A stretch of DNA of 61,926 nucleotides from an uncultured Clostridium sp. Its GTDB lineage: Bacteria; Bacillota; Clostridia; TANB77; CAG-508. The stretch covers positions 1 to 61,926 of the forward strand of contig CANSOA010000012.1 of assembly GCA_947648495.1 (NCBI GenBank), written 5' to 3'. The translations under genes and the position numbers were made by a program. The notes below the pieces were generated by a model. That model was not told the origin of the DNA, searched no databases, and saw only the letters and a program-made list of their open reading frames with translations. Positions 44,764 through 54,496 of this stretch are shown here, in pieces. How positions within the stretch are numbered: the first letter of the stretch is position 1; the number at the start of each line of letters is the position of its first letter.

Positions 44764-44940
44764 TTATTTATGGCATTTACAACTATAACTTCCACACATT
44801 GATTCGTCTTGTGGTTTTCCATCTGAACAGTCAGGACAAGCCTGCACTTTGATTTGTTGTAATTCACATAAGTTATGAGCGCAATCATTGAATTTACAAC
44901 TTTCTACTGTACAATTAATTTTTTGATTATTCTCTTCCAT
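44764..44940 (-). CDS. DUF1540 cysteine-rich small protein
   Basis: 58 residues, found by translating the strand directly because it is short. Sequence begins MEENNQKINCTVESCKFNDC and continues AHNLCELQQIKVQACPDCSD, GKPQDESMCGSYSCKCHK. The spaced cysteines (C-x4-C-x4-C-x4-C, then I-x-V, then CxxC and a terminal cysteine cluster) fit the DUF1540 domain, sometimes present in spore or stress proteins, with metal binding probable. GGAGGTTTTGAT precedes the ATG, and a terminator follows, so it is a real gene. Function not known. Confidence 0.75.
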   Translation of the reverse strand: MEENNQKINCTVESCKFNDCAHNLCELQQIKVQACPDCSDGKPQDESMCGSYSCKCHK

Positions 44941-45031
44941 ATCAAAACCTCCAATTTTTTCATATTCTCAAGCCAAATTTATTTTGCTTTATATTGATAG
45001 TATAGGCAATTTTTCATTTTTTAAACGCAAT

Positions 45032-46669
45032 TTAATCAGTATAAGCTTCATAAAATTTATCACCTACAAAATGGAATTCAATATCTTTTAAATTTTTCAA
45101 AAATTGTTCGTATCTGGTAACATATGGTATGGTTTTATCGTTGGAAATTTGGTAATAATTTCCATAAATTTGTTCAATGCCATCTAGTATGGTTTCTCCT
45201 TTTTCATTTAGTAATTTCCAATTCATTTTGGCAAAACTGTAATCGTTAAAATCAATGGCTTCATTGGTGTTGGCACAAATATAGATTCCGTACTGTGTTA
45301 AATACGGATCGATTACATCAAATTCTGGTTCCAAAATTTTCTGAAATTCTTTGTTAATTACCATATATTTATGCTCGCTATTTTTTACGATGTATTGATT
45401 TTGCATAAGATAGATGTCTTTGTAAACATCGGATAAAATGTTGCCTTGTGCATCGATAAAATAGATGGTATCATTGTTATAATTTCGGATTAAGATTTTG
45501 TCATCAATGAAATCTAAAATTTGAGCTTTGCCTGTCATGCTATTTTTTTTGCCATATCCAGTAAACCAGCCTTGTTCTTTGGAAGAAACATCAAAAAATG
45601 GTATGTTTCCATTGCTATATAGATATACATTGTCTTCATCATAATCAAGATTACTGCAATCTAAATTCATTCGTATGTTTAGATTATCTTTTTTGGCTAA
45701 TTCATATTTATCACCTAATCCTAAATTGGATTGGGTTATGAGGATATCGTATTGATCATTGTAGTCATAACGATAGGTATACTTGTCTGATAATTCTTCA
45801 TAACACACCGCTTTTTGCATTTGGTCTGTTTTCTTTTCAATTTCGGTTTGCATGGTGCCACCTTGTCCTAATGTATTGGTGTAAATATCTTGTAATTCTT
45901 GCATTTTAGCTTCGTAATTGTCGTTTGCGGACTCGGCGCGATAAGACATGACTTTTCTTTGATTTTTTAAAATAATATATGAGGTTTTGCCTTCGCAAAC
46001 AAGCGCTATTTGAAAGTCTTTGTTAAAGGCTGTAATGGTTACAAATGGACTGGCATAATCATAGATAAAGTCAATGACGATTTCTCCTTTGGGATTGATA
46101 TAACCATATTTTCCATCTTTTTTGATATTGATATAAACGTCCGTTATTTCCAGTTCTGTGATGTATTTAAAATAATCGGTTGTGTATTCTTGATTGTCTT
46201 TATTTTCCTTGTTTTTAATGGTCTGTGCAATTATTTCATAAAAAAATGATACGCCTATTAAAATTACAATGCTTACCATAATCAAACCTATGAAGGATAT
46301 AGCTGTTGTGCTATCCATATTGACACTGTTATCTTTCAAGGTCTGAACGATAATAATTATACCTGAGACAATGGGAAAACTGGCAATTAGTGGTTCTTTG
46401 ATAAAAATAAAACTAATTGCAAAAATCCCCAATAAATAACCAGTTTTCATTCTGCTATTGTCTTGATTATGACGATACTCAAATAAATCTATGCCAATGA
46501 GCAAGACTAAAATGATATAAATTGCGTTTCGTATGATTTTTGTAACGCTTAATTCTTGTACTGTAAGCTCGAGTATTTCTTGTGGTATGTAAATTGTGTA
46601 AACCAAAATCAAAAGCCCAAATAGGATGTTCATACCACCCATACATAAATTAACAATTTTTCCTTTCAT
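45032..46669 (-). CDS. membrane protein with WG-type repeats
   Basis: 545 residues from ATG 46669 (MKGKIVNLCMGGMNILFGLL), preceded by GAGGTAATC; a longer start would run into nadD. Five or six membrane segments in the first 175 residues (LLILVYTIYI, NAIYIILVLLIGIDLFEYR, GYLLGIFAISFIFI, IVSGIIIIVQTL, IGLIMVSIVILIGVSFFYE). The extracellular/cytoplasmic remainder has WG repeats such as KDGKYGYINPKGEIVIDFIY and SKEQGWFTGYGKKN, a fold seen in many surface and regulatory proteins. Seven-base gap to nadD. Function unknown. Confidence 0.75.
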   Translation of the reverse strand: MKGKIVNLCMGGMNILFGLLILVYTIYIPQEILELTVQELSVTKIIRNAIYIILVLLIGIDLFEYRHNQDNSRMKTGYLLGIFAISFIFIKEPLIASFPIVSGIIIIVQTLKDNSVNMDSTTAISFIGLIMVSIVILIGVSFFYEIIAQTIKNKENKDNQEYTTDYFKYITELEITDVYINIKKDGKYGYINPKGEIVIDFIYDYASPFVTITAFNKDFQIALVCEGKTSYIILKNQRKVMSYRAESANDNYEAKMQELQDIYTNTLGQGGTMQTEIEKKTDQMQKAVCYEELSDKYTYRYDYNDQYDILITQSNLGLGDKYELAKKDNLNIRMNLDCSNLDYDEDNVYLYSNGNIPFFDVSSKEQGWFTGYGKKNSMTGKAQILDFIDDKILIRNYNNDTIYFIDAQGNILSDVYKDIYLMQNQYIVKNSEHKYMVINKEFQKILEPEFDVIDPYLTQYGIYICANTNEAIDFNDYSFAKMNWKLLNEKGETILDGIEQIYGNYYQISNDKTIPYVTRYEQFLKNLKDIEFHFVGDKFYEAYTD

Positions 46670-46676
46670 GATTACC

Positions 46677-47198
46677 TCATTTATATAAATTCTTTTGTTT
46701 AATATATTCAGCGACTTGATTTGGAACCAAATCTTCAATGGTTTTATTTCGCTTTACTTTTTGTCTTACTAGACTAGAACTAATATGCTTGGTATTTCCA
46801 GTTTCACGGTCAAATACAATGTAATGATAATTTTTAATTAAGTCTTGAGCACTTTTCCATTCTAATATTTTTTGATAATTATCACTTCCCATGATAAAAA
46901 ATCTGTCTGATTGTGGGAACATTTTGTCAATCGTTTGAAATGTGTCAATGGCGTACATTTTTTCTTTTTTATTGGAAATATCTAATATTTCAAACCTCAT
47001 TTCTTCGCTAAAAGCTAACGTTAACATATTGATTCTATGTTCTAAAGAAATTAAATCTTTTTTGGGATACAAATCTCCCATTGGTACAAAATATATTTTT
47101 CCCAAATTTTCCAGTTTCATTGCCTGTTTTGCCAGTTCTATATGTGCTTTTGTTACTGGATTAAAACAGCCTCCGAAAAAACCAATTCTATTTTTCAC
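46677..47198 (-). CDS. nadD: nicotinate-nucleotide adenylyltransferase family protein
   Basis: 173 residues. Nucleotidyltransferase start FFGGCFNPVTKAHIELAKQA (the GxFxPxTxxH class), the middle FVPMGDLYPKKDLISLEHRI, an IMGSDNYQKILEWKSAQDLI segment equal to the family's 'GxDxxxxxxxW' motif, and the ISSSLVRQKVKRNKTIEDLV ending. It makes NaAD from NaMN in NAD synthesis. Overlaps tmk by one base, so probably translated together. A CoaD/CTP-type assignment is the less likely alternative. Confidence 0.85.
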   Translation of the reverse strand: MKNRIGFFGGCFNPVTKAHIELAKQAMKLENLGKIYFVPMGDLYPKKDLISLEHRINMLTLAFSEEMRFEILDISNKKEKMYAIDTFQTIDKMFPQSDRFFIMGSDNYQKILEWKSAQDLIKNYHYIVFDRETGNTKHISSSLVRQKVKRNKTIEDLVPNQVAEYIKQKNLYK

Positions 47199-47872
47199 TA
47201 ATTAAGTTCCTTCTTTACTTCTTCATAAATTTCTTCATGGATTTGTTCAATTGTTTTTAATTGATTATCTTTTACACACTCAATTTCGTACCAATCATAT
47301 TTTTTGGCAACACTGCAAGCTGCTTGATAACTCTCAATTAAGTGCTTATGATTTCGCTCATGAATGTCTTTTTCTTGAGTGTGTGTGAATTTATTTTCTC
47401 TATTTTGGATAAGTTCTTCTGCTTTTTCTGGTGGCATATTTAAGAAAAACACTTTGGTTGGTTTTGGAATTCCATACAAATTAAACTCTAAATCAAATAA
47501 CCAATTAATAAATTTTTCTCTTTCCTTTTCATCATCAATTTTTCCCGCTTGATGTACCATGTTGGCTGTTGTATAGCGATCTGCCAAAATAATTCCACCA
47601 TTTTCATAATATTGCTCAAGTTCTTTTTTATAAGTTGCATAGCGATCCACTGCATAAAAAGTGGATGCAATATAGGGACTAACTTGCTTCGGATCTTCTC
47701 CAAATTCACCAGACAAATACATTTTTACTAAACTCGAAGATGAGCTATCATAATTCGGGAAGGAAACTATTTTATAGTCAATTTTATCGTGTGTTAAATG
47801 CTTTTGTAATTGTTCAAATTGCGTCTGTTTTCCACTTCCATCTGTTCCATCTATTACAAATAATTTTCCCAT
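47198..47872 (-). CDS. tmk: thymidylate kinase family protein
   Basis: 224 residues. P-loop in FVIDGTDGSGKQTQFEQLQK (family pattern GxDGxGKsTQ), the DR(Y/S/T) motif in ILADRYTTANMVHQA, and a C-terminal lid region ENKFTHTQEKDIHERNHKHL. It phosphorylates dTMP for DNA synthesis. The acceptor region is longer than in E. coli Tmk. Followed by nadD with a one-base overlap; metG lies 57 bases upstream in the same direction. Confidence 0.85.
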   Translation of the reverse strand: MGKLFVIDGTDGSGKQTQFEQLQKHLTHDKIDYKIVSFPNYDSSSSSLVKMYLSGEFGEDPKQVSPYIASTFYAVDRYATYKKELEQYYENGGIILADRYTTANMVHQAGKIDDEKEREKFINWLFDLEFNLYGIPKPTKVFFLNMPPEKAEELIQNRENKFTHTQEKDIHERNHKHLIESYQAACSVAKKYDWYEIECVKDNQLKTIEQIHEEIYEEVKKELN

Positions 47873-47928
47873 ATTTCCTCCATTTTTTTCGTTATTTAGG
47901 GCAGATGTTGGTATCTTCTGTCCTAATG

Positions 47929-49509
47929 TTATTTCTTCATTGCATTTTTGATGTATTCGATTTCTTCTTCTTTGTCTTTTCTCATAAATAATGGTTCACC
48001 TTTTTCCACAACTTTTGCACCTTTTGGGATTAAATTATAGGATTTTAATGAATCCCAAGATTTTAGATTTTCGTCTTGTAAGCCTAATTGAGAGAGCATA
48101 TTTTCTGCTGTGTTTGGCATAAATGGTGTTAACAAAATGGCAATTTTTCTCAAGTTTTCCACTAAATGATACATCACAGATTGCAATTTTTCGTTTTTTT
48201 CTTCTTTTGCTAAAACCCAAGGCGCTGTTTCGTCAATATATTTGTTTGTTCTTGCGATTAAATTCCAAATTTCTGCCAAACTATTGCTGATATGAAAATC
48301 ATCCATACATTGTTCAACCAATTGGCATTGCTTATTAGCAAATTCTTCTAACTCTGCATCTGGCTCATTTTTTTGAGAAAATTCAGTTGGTATTACGCCT
48401 TCAAAATATTTATTCATCATACCAATGGTTCGATTTAAAAGATTTCCTAAATCATTACACAAATCAAAATTGTATCGTTCTATGAAATTTTCTGGTGTAA
48501 AGGTTGAATCTTGTCCAAATGACAATTCGCGTAGTAAATAATATCTGGTTGCATCCAAACCATATTGCTCAATCAAATGTTCTGGATAAATTACGTTTCC
48601 TTTTGATTTTGACATTTTACCATCTTTCATGACAATAAATCCATGTGAATAAATTTGTTTTGGAAGTTCCAAACCAAGCGCCATTAAGAAGATTGGCCAA
48701 TAAATACCATGAAATCGAATAATATCTTTAGCCACAATCTGCAAATCCGCTGGCCAATATTTCTGAAATAAAGTATCATCATCAGACAAATAGCCTAATG
48801 CTGTGATATAATTCGTCAACGCATCCACCCAAACATACAAAACATGTTTTGGGTCATTTTTCATTTTAATACCCCAATCAAATGTTGTTCGGCTGATGCA
48901 CAAATCTTCCAAACCTGGCTTGATAAAGTTGTTGAAAATTTCATTTCGTCTTGCTTCGGGTTTTACAAAATCGGGACGTTCTTCGTATAATTTTATCAAT
49001 TGGTCTTGGTATTTTTTCATATTAAAAAAGTACGATTCTTCTTGCATTTTTTTCACTTCTCGCCCACAATCTGGACATTTTCCGTCCACTAACTGAGTTT
49101 GCGTAAAATAGGTCTCACAAGGCATACAATACCAGCCTTCATAAGTTCCTTTGTAAACATCGCCATTTTCAATGAATTTTTCAATAATTTTTTCCACCGC
49201 TTTTTCATGACGTTCTTCTGTTGTTCGAATAAAATCGTCATATTGAATGTCCATTTTTTTCCATAATTCTTTTGCTTGATGAGCCATTTCGTCGACATGT
49301 TCTTGAGGCGTCATTCCTTTTGCTTCAGCAACAGTTTGGATTTTTTGACCATGTTCGTCTAATCCAGTTAGCAAATAAGCTTCATATCCTCTTAAACTTT
49401 TATATCTTTTAATACAATCTGCAAGTGTGGTTGTATAAGCTGTTCCAATATGAAATTTTCCACTTGGGTAATAAATTGGTGTTGTTAGATAAAATTTTTT
49501 GTTATTCAT
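47929..49509 (-). CDS. metG: methionyl-tRNA synthetase
   Basis: 526 residues, without the C-terminal tRNA-binding extension. Class Ia motifs: PIYYPSGKFHIGTAYTTTLA (HIGT), zinc knuckle CMPCETYFTQTQLVDGKCPD followed by CGREVKK, and KMSKSKGNVIYPEHL. Anticodon domain intact (FIERYNFDLCNDLGNLLNRT, WVLAKEEKNEKLQSVMYHLV). Charges initiator and elongator tRNA-Met. Confidence 0.97.
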   Translation of the reverse strand: MNNKKFYLTTPIYYPSGKFHIGTAYTTTLADCIKRYKSLRGYEAYLLTGLDEHGQKIQTVAEAKGMTPQEHVDEMAHQAKELWKKMDIQYDDFIRTTEERHEKAVEKIIEKFIENGDVYKGTYEGWYCMPCETYFTQTQLVDGKCPDCGREVKKMQEESYFFNMKKYQDQLIKLYEERPDFVKPEARRNEIFNNFIKPGLEDLCISRTTFDWGIKMKNDPKHVLYVWVDALTNYITALGYLSDDDTLFQKYWPADLQIVAKDIIRFHGIYWPIFLMALGLELPKQIYSHGFIVMKDGKMSKSKGNVIYPEHLIEQYGLDATRYYLLRELSFGQDSTFTPENFIERYNFDLCNDLGNLLNRTIGMMNKYFEGVIPTEFSQKNEPDAELEEFANKQCQLVEQCMDDFHISNSLAEIWNLIARTNKYIDETAPWVLAKEEKNEKLQSVMYHLVENLRKIAILLTPFMPNTAENMLSQLGLQDENLKSWDSLKSYNLIPKGAKVVEKGEPLFMRKDKEEEIEYIKNAMKK

Positions 49510-49533
49510 TTTTCTTTTCCTTTCTAGTAAGTT

Positions 49534-49866
49534 TTATAACTTGTCCCAGAACCATGAAAGTGGATCTCCATAGCTTTTTAGATTTTTATTTTTGGCTACG
49601 ATATTATCTACCCACAAATACGTGATAAATCCCAAAAATAGCATAACCAAATCTACAGCAATTGAAAAATAGTATGGTGACAAATCAATGCTACTTGCTT
49701 GATTTAATGATACTGTATGATACGTAAGAAATCCTAACCCATACAAAACCACAACGACTGGTAACTGTGGCAGTTCCAATTTTCTTCCTAAAATAATTAG
49801 AGCTACTGTAACAATCGTAAGCATCAATATCATGATTGGTTCTGATGTAAAAAATATGTTTTCCAT
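49534..49866 (-). CDS. small membrane protein
   Basis: 110 residues with three hydrophobic segments (MILMLTIVTVALIILGRKLE, LPVVVVLYGLGFLTYHTVSL and YYFSIAVDLVMLFLGFITYL) and a hydrophilic C-terminus (VAKNKNLKSYGDPLSWFWDK). Start is preceded by AAGGAGGAATTAA. No family recognised. Lies between metG and the 410-residue gene, probably co-transcribed. Confidence 0.65.
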   Translation of the reverse strand: MENIFFTSEPIMILMLTIVTVALIILGRKLELPQLPVVVVLYGLGFLTYHTVSLNQASSIDLSPYYFSIAVDLVMLFLGFITYLWVDNIVAKNKNLKSYGDPLSWFWDKL

Positions 49867-49897
49867 TTTAATTCCTCCTTTGTATTTTTTAATTTAT

Positions 49898-51130
49898 TTA
49901 ACCGTGTAATGGTTTTCCTCTCTCATCTAATCCGTCATCTGATTCTTTTTCTTCGTTTACTTTATCTTCCGTTTTTTTATCTGTTGCCAAATTAATTGAT
50001 TTGACATTGTCCATATGAATTCCAAATTCTTGGGCTAATTTTTCGCTGTTTGTATTAAATCTTTTATTTGCTTCTATATATAATTCATCTCTTTGGGCAT
50101 CGTTTAAAAATGGTGCGTTTTCTATTTGATAAAGTTCTTCAGAATATTTTTCTAGTTCTATTTGAATTTCTTTTTTGTATCGCTCTAAATCTTCAACAGA
50201 TAAATTCATACTTTCTGCCAATTTTTCTTTTATATCAAGTCCTTGACTATCTTCATATTCAACATATTGTTCTTCATCATCAATTTCTACTGGCTTGATT
50301 AGGTTTCCATTTTTTGAATTTTGTGTTGACTTTCTAGCTACTTGATCGATTTGTTCGTCTTTGTTGCCTGGAACACATAATCTTCCATCTTGGAATACAA
50401 AATAGCGATCCGTACCTTTTATAGCTTCTTCACTTTTGGCTCGTATAATCAAAACATTTCCGCCATTTTTATTGATATATGGTATATCTGTTTTTGTCGC
50501 AAATTCGTTTCCATTGGCATACATAAAAGCTTTGATATTTGTAATTCCTAATTGGGCACAAGCTTTAGCAACATCTTCTGGTATTTCTTGGTTATTTTCT
50601 GTCTCCTTCTCTTCTGCTATTGTTATTTGTTCTTTTTTCTTGCTTTCCTGTTCTAAGGCATTCCTTTGTTCTTTGGTTTTGCCATTTTCTGTATTTTTTT
50701 CATCGATTTTTTTATCGACTGCATTTCGTACTTTTTCGTTTATATTTTTTTCGCCCATTGTAACAATTTTATCAATATCTTCTAAATTTTTAGGCATCAC
50801 TTCTTGTAGCATTTGTTCTTTTTCTTGTTCAGTTATGGTGTCTTTGGCATATTTTTCAATCTGACCTTTTATCTTTTCTTTGATTTTTTCATTGGTAAGC
50901 GTAAATTCATGATTTTCTAAATCATACGTACCAAATTCGCCTTCTGGTAATTTGCCTTCTTGATTGGTATTTAGCATAATAGCTGTGTTTTTTTCTGGGT
51001 CAATTATCGCATATATGTTTTGTAACTCTTTGCTATTTTCATATTTTTGGAAAATTTCAGGATATTTCTTTAATAAATTTTGCTTAATATAATTTGCTTT
51101 TTCTGGATTATTTTCGTAATTTTTTTGCAT
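49898..51130 (-). CDS. hypothetical Glu/Lys-rich coiled-coil protein
   Basis: 410 residues, soluble, no signal peptide. A short folded N-terminal region (about 1-130, ENNPEKANYIKQNLLKKYPE, IYAIIDPEKNTAIMLNTN), a low-complexity linker (about 130-180), a second folded segment (NIKAFMYANGNEFATKTDIP, GTDRYFVFQDGRLCVPGNKD), and a C-terminal coiled coil (YKKEIQIELEKYSEELYQIE). It follows glmM by 12 bases. Not recognised; similar in composition to other unknowns in this window (28183-30960). Confidence 0.6.
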   Translation of the reverse strand: MQKNYENNPEKANYIKQNLLKKYPEIFQKYENSKELQNIYAIIDPEKNTAIMLNTNQEGKLPEGEFGTYDLENHEFTLTNEKIKEKIKGQIEKYAKDTITEQEKEQMLQEVMPKNLEDIDKIVTMGEKNINEKVRNAVDKKIDEKNTENGKTKEQRNALEQESKKKEQITIAEEKETENNQEIPEDVAKACAQLGITNIKAFMYANGNEFATKTDIPYINKNGGNVLIIRAKSEEAIKGTDRYFVFQDGRLCVPGNKDEQIDQVARKSTQNSKNGNLIKPVEIDDEEQYVEYEDSQGLDIKEKLAESMNLSVEDLERYKKEIQIELEKYSEELYQIENAPFLNDAQRDELYIEANKRFNTNSEKLAQEFGIHMDNVKSINLATDKKTEDKVNEEKESDDGLDERGKPLHG

Positions 51131-51142
51131 TGTTTTCCCCTT

Positions 51143-52498
51143 TTATTTTAATTTTTGCTCAATTAAATCCGCTAATTCTTGTGCTTTTTGCGTTATGTAT
51201 TCTTGATTTTCCCCCTCAATCATAACCCTGATTTTGGGTTCTGTTCCAGAAGGACGAATTAAAACTCTACCATTGCCTGAAAATTCTTTTTCTAATTGCT
51301 CAATTTTTTGTTTGATTTCAGGTTCTGTTTCATAAGCTTGTTTCTTTTCATTTGAAACTTTGCTATTGATTAAAACTTGAGGATAAATTTTAACTGTTTT
51401 TCGTACTTCTGATGCTTTCATTTTTTTGGCTAAAATCGCCTGAATTAACATAAGTGAAGTCAAAATTCCGTCTCCTGTTGGATTGTAATCTAACATAATC
51501 ACATGACCTGACTGCTCTCCTCCTAGATTATAGCCACTTTTGAGCATTTCTTCTAGAACATAACGGTCTCCTACTTTGGTGGTAACCATATGAATATCTT
51601 GTTTTTGCGCATATTTTTTCAGGCCAAGATTGCTCATAACCGTCACTACCAAAGCGTTTTGTTTTAAAGCATTTTGGGTTTTAAAATAATCTGCTAATGT
51701 TGCCATGATAATATCTCCATCCATGACATCACCATTTTCATCAACTGCCAAACAGCGATCTCCGTCTCCATCATAGGCAATTCCTAAATCAAATCCATTC
51801 TTTGTTACATAATTTGAAATTGTCTCTAAGCAAGTAGAACCGCAATTTTCGTTTATATTGACTCCATTTGGATTATTATTGATAATCTCAAAATTAATTC
51901 CTAATTCCGAAAAAACTTTTTCTGCTATTTGATAGGTCGCTCCATTTGCCGTGTCGATTACTACTTTTAATGAACTATTTCGTAGTTTATCGCCAAAAAT
52001 ATTTTTGAAAAATTGAACATATTCTTGTGCATAATAATCCGCATTTTCTGCAACTCCAATTTTGTCTCCAACCGCTGTCAATGTTGACAATTTCTCGGAA
52101 TCAATAATTTCTTCGATTTCTTCTTCGATTTCATCTGAAATTTTCATTCCTTTATTACTAAAATATTTTACCCCATTAAACTCAAAAGTATTATGAGAGG
52201 CTGAAATGACAACACTAGCATCGGCATTTAATTTTTTGGTTAAATACGCAACAGCTGGTGTTGGTAAAACGCCAACTAATTTTACATTTGCTCCATAACT
52301 TAAAAATCCTGCTGTCATGGCACTCTCAATTAATGTTCCAGAAATTCTTGTGTCTCTACCAATCAAAATGGTTGGGACATGATTGGTGTGTTTTGTCATA
52401 ACATATGCGCCTGCTTTTGCGACACGAAAAACCAAGTCTGGCGTAAGCTCTAAGTTTGCAATTCTTCTAATTCCGTCAGTTCCAAAATATTTTCTCAA
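51143..52498 (-). CDS. glmM: phosphoglucosamine mutase
   Basis: Converts glucosamine 6-phosphate to glucosamine 1-phosphate for UDP-GlcNAc. I choose the TTG at 52498: the ribosome site AAAGGAGG at 52506-52513 lies 7 bases before it and would fall inside the coding region if the ATG at 52522 were used. 451 residues begin (M)RKYFGTDGIRRIANLELTP. Motifs: active serine in ISASHNTFEFNGVKYF, metal loop DGDGDRCLAVDENG, sugar loop GGEQSGHVIML and C-terminal phosphate loop RPSGTEPKIRVMIEG. No CGG in frame. Confidence 0.95.
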   Translation of the reverse strand: MRKYFGTDGIRRIANLELTPDLVFRVAKAGAYVMTKHTNHVPTILIGRDTRISGTLIESAMTAGFLSYGANVKLVGVLPTPAVAYLTKKLNADASVVISASHNTFEFNGVKYFSNKGMKISDEIEEEIEEIIDSEKLSTLTAVGDKIGVAENADYYAQEYVQFFKNIFGDKLRNSSLKVVIDTANGATYQIAEKVFSELGINFEIINNNPNGVNINENCGSTCLETISNYVTKNGFDLGIAYDGDGDRCLAVDENGDVMDGDIIMATLADYFKTQNALKQNALVVTVMSNLGLKKYAQKQDIHMVTTKVGDRYVLEEMLKSGYNLGGEQSGHVIMLDYNPTGDGILTSLMLIQAILAKKMKASEVRKTVKIYPQVLINSKVSNEKKQAYETEPEIKQKIEQLEKEFSGNGRVLIRPSGTEPKIRVMIEGENQEYITQKAQELADLIEQKLK

Positions 52499-52717
52499 AA
52501 GTCTTCCTCCTTTAAATCTCATTCATATTATTTTTTATTATATCTATATCTTAATCGAATTTCAAGTTTTTTGCTACAATTTTTTGAAAAAATTTATGGT
52601 TAAGTATTTTCACTCTTTTCGCAATATATTCTTTTTACTTTCAAAAAGAGTACATTTTTTATTTTACAAAACCCAATTTCTATGTTATAATATAAAAAAT
52701 AAAAGGAGGTGCCTGCT

Positions 52718-53257
52718 TTGAATTCTGATTTTGATAAACAAACTACTTTAGCAGAAGATAAAATCTTAATTTTATATATCTTAAAAAAAGTTGGTAAACC
52801 ACTTTCTCACAAAGAATTATTAGAATTAATTTTGATGGTTGCAGATATTAATTATTTTTACTTCCAACAATTTTTAAGCGATTTAACAGAAGATAATTAT
52901 ATTATAAAACATGAAGGAGAAATCGAATTGTACGAATTAACACAAGAAGGCACAGATGCATTGAATCTTACAATTGACCTAATTCCTGGCATTGCCAAGC
53001 TTAAAATTGATAGTCAATTGAAACAAAGTTTGGATACTATTGAGAATAAATTTTCAATTTCAGCCGAATATAACCCTATTTCTGAAAAAGATTTTATTGT
53101 AACTTGTAAAATTATTGAAAATCATACGGTTGTATTTAGATTAGAAACACAAGTTGGTTCAAAAAAACAAGCTAGTCTTTTGGTAAACAATTGGAATAAA
53201 AAAGCTTCTTGTATTTATCCAGAAATTTTGAATTTATTAAATACTACAGAAAAATAA
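52718..53257 (+). CDS. DUF4364 family protein
   Basis: 179 residues from TTG at 52718, eight bases after AAAAGGAGGT; an earlier GTG would overlap the ribosome site. DUF4364 layout: DFDKQTTLAEDKILILYILK, a helical winged-helix-like part (LSHKELLELILMVADINYFY, FLSDLTEDNYIIKHEG), then a beta C-terminal domain (EYNPISEKDFIVTCKIIENH, VFRLETQVGSKKQA). Widespread in Clostridia, function unknown, DNA-binding fold plausible. Own -10 (TATAAT) at about 52687. Confidence 0.85.
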   Translation: MNSDFDKQTTLAEDKILILYILKKVGKPLSHKELLELILMVADINYFYFQQFLSDLTEDNYIIKHEGEIELYELTQEGTDALNLTIDLIPGIAKLKIDSQLKQSLDTIENKFSISAEYNPISEKDFIVTCKIIENHTVVFRLETQVGSKKQASLLVNNWNKKASCIYPEILNLLNTTEK

Positions 53258-53258
53258 A

Positions 53259-53297
53259 AAAATCTCTATTGTAAAATTAAAATACAATAGAGATTTT
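53259..53297. terminator. bidirectional terminator
   Basis: AAAATCTCTATTGTA and TACAATAGAGATTTT form a perfect 15-base stem, ending the plus-strand DUF4364 gene and the minus-strand membrane gene. Confidence 0.9.
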
Positions 53298-53300
53298 CGC

Positions 53301-53576
53301 TTACACAGTGAAAAAAACATAAAGTTGAATAATTCCCATTATAAAATGAAATAATCCCCCAAATACAATCAAGCGAAAAGTCCATTTTAATATGGTTTTC
53401 ATGACTGCTTTAATCCCAAAGCACTGAACCCCTTTCACAATTGCACATAAAATGCCTATTATGAAAATCCACTTGAAAACGTTGAACAGTAAAGCTAATA
53501 TGGAAAACCGTACTGCAAGATTAATTAAAAAAGCTACTAAAACGATTAATAAAATAATCACTACTACAAAAAACAT
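53301..53576 (-). CDS. small integral membrane protein
   Basis: 91 residues, almost entirely hydrophobic: VVVIILLIVLVAFLINLAVR, FSILALLFNVFKWIFIIGIL, ALIAIGIKAVMKTILKWTF-like helices and GGLFHFIMGIIQLYVFFTV. Ribosome site AAAAGGGGGAATTCC precedes the start. No family identified. Convergent with DUF4364 across a terminator. Confidence 0.65.
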   Translation of the reverse strand: MFFVVVIILLIVLVAFLINLAVRFSILALLFNVFKWIFIIGILCAIVKGVQCFGIKAVMKTILKWTFRLIVFGGLFHFIMGIIQLYVFFTV

Positions 53577-53660
53577 AGGAATTCCCCCTTTTCTTTTTGC
53601 TTCTATTGTTACTTTTCATACTTATATTTTACCATATTTTGCTATCTTTTTCAAGTCTTT

Positions 53661-54443
53661 TTACAATTTTCTTCGATTCATTTCATACAAAATTATTCCT
53701 GTTGCAACTGCTGCATTTAAACTTTCGGTTTTCCCTGACATTGGAATTTTGATTTTTTCATCCACCAAATCTAACACATTTGGTGACACGCCGTTTGCTT
53801 CATTTCCAATAATGACAGCACTTTTGCTATAATCTACATCATAAATGGTTTTATCTGTTTTTAAATCGGTACCATAGATTTTTATCCCACGTTTTTCCAT
53901 TTCTTTGATGACTTTTTCCAAATCGCGCTCGATGACATTCACACGAAAAATCGCCCCCATCGTTGAACGCACAACTTTGGAATTATAACAATCCGCTGTA
54001 CCAGCCGATACAATAATTTGTTTCATATTTAAGCTGTCTGCAGTTCTTAAAATGGTTCCCATATTTCCGGGATCTTGAATATTGTCCAAAAGTAAAAAGT
54101 GATTTGCTCTATAATCAATTTTATTTTCACTTTTCATTGGTTTTTCTACAATCGCCATAATTCCTTGTGGTGCTACAACATCAGTTATGCTAACTAATAT
54201 TTTTTCAGTTACATAAATACATTCCTGTTTTGCAATGTCGTACAATTGCTCTGGTGTCATGGAATTCTCGGTTTTGCAATCATCACAAATAAGGATATAT
54301 TTTATTTTGGCATTTTCTTTGATTGCCTCTTCTATCATTTTGATGCCTTCTATAACAAATTCGCCGAATTCATCACGATATTTCTTTTCTTTCAATTTTC
54401 GAATGTGTTTGATTAAATCATTATCTTTACTTGTAATTAACAT
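53661..54443 (-). CDS. TrmH/SpoU-family RNA 2'-O-methyltransferase
   Basis: 260 residues. Substrate-binding N-terminal domain (IRKLKEKKYRDEFGEFVIEG), then the SPOUT knot motifs DNIQDPGNMGTILRTADSLN, SAVIIGNEANGVSPNV and IPMSGKTESLNAAVATGIIL. SAM-dependent methylation of rRNA or tRNA ribose. Probably the YsgA/RlmB-like group; exact target not deducible. 53 bases downstream of mfd in the same direction. Confidence 0.92.
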   Translation of the reverse strand: MLITSKDNDLIKHIRKLKEKKYRDEFGEFVIEGIKMIEEAIKENAKIKYILICDDCKTENSMTPEQLYDIAKQECIYVTEKILVSITDVVAPQGIMAIVEKPMKSENKIDYRANHFLLLDNIQDPGNMGTILRTADSLNMKQIIVSAGTADCYNSKVVRSTMGAIFRVNVIERDLEKVIKEMEKRGIKIYGTDLKTDKTIYDVDYSKSAVIIGNEANGVSPNVLDLVDEKIKIPMSGKTESLNAAVATGIILYEMNRRKL

Positions 54444-54496
54444 GATATTTCCTTTCTGGGATATTTTTCCGAGTGCATCATACCCATTTTCTCATT

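Noticed and set aside
44679..44888. 69-residue minus-strand frame overlapping the DUF1540 gene
   Set aside because: Wrong frame; the DUF1540 reading has the cysteine motif, a ribosome site and a terminator.
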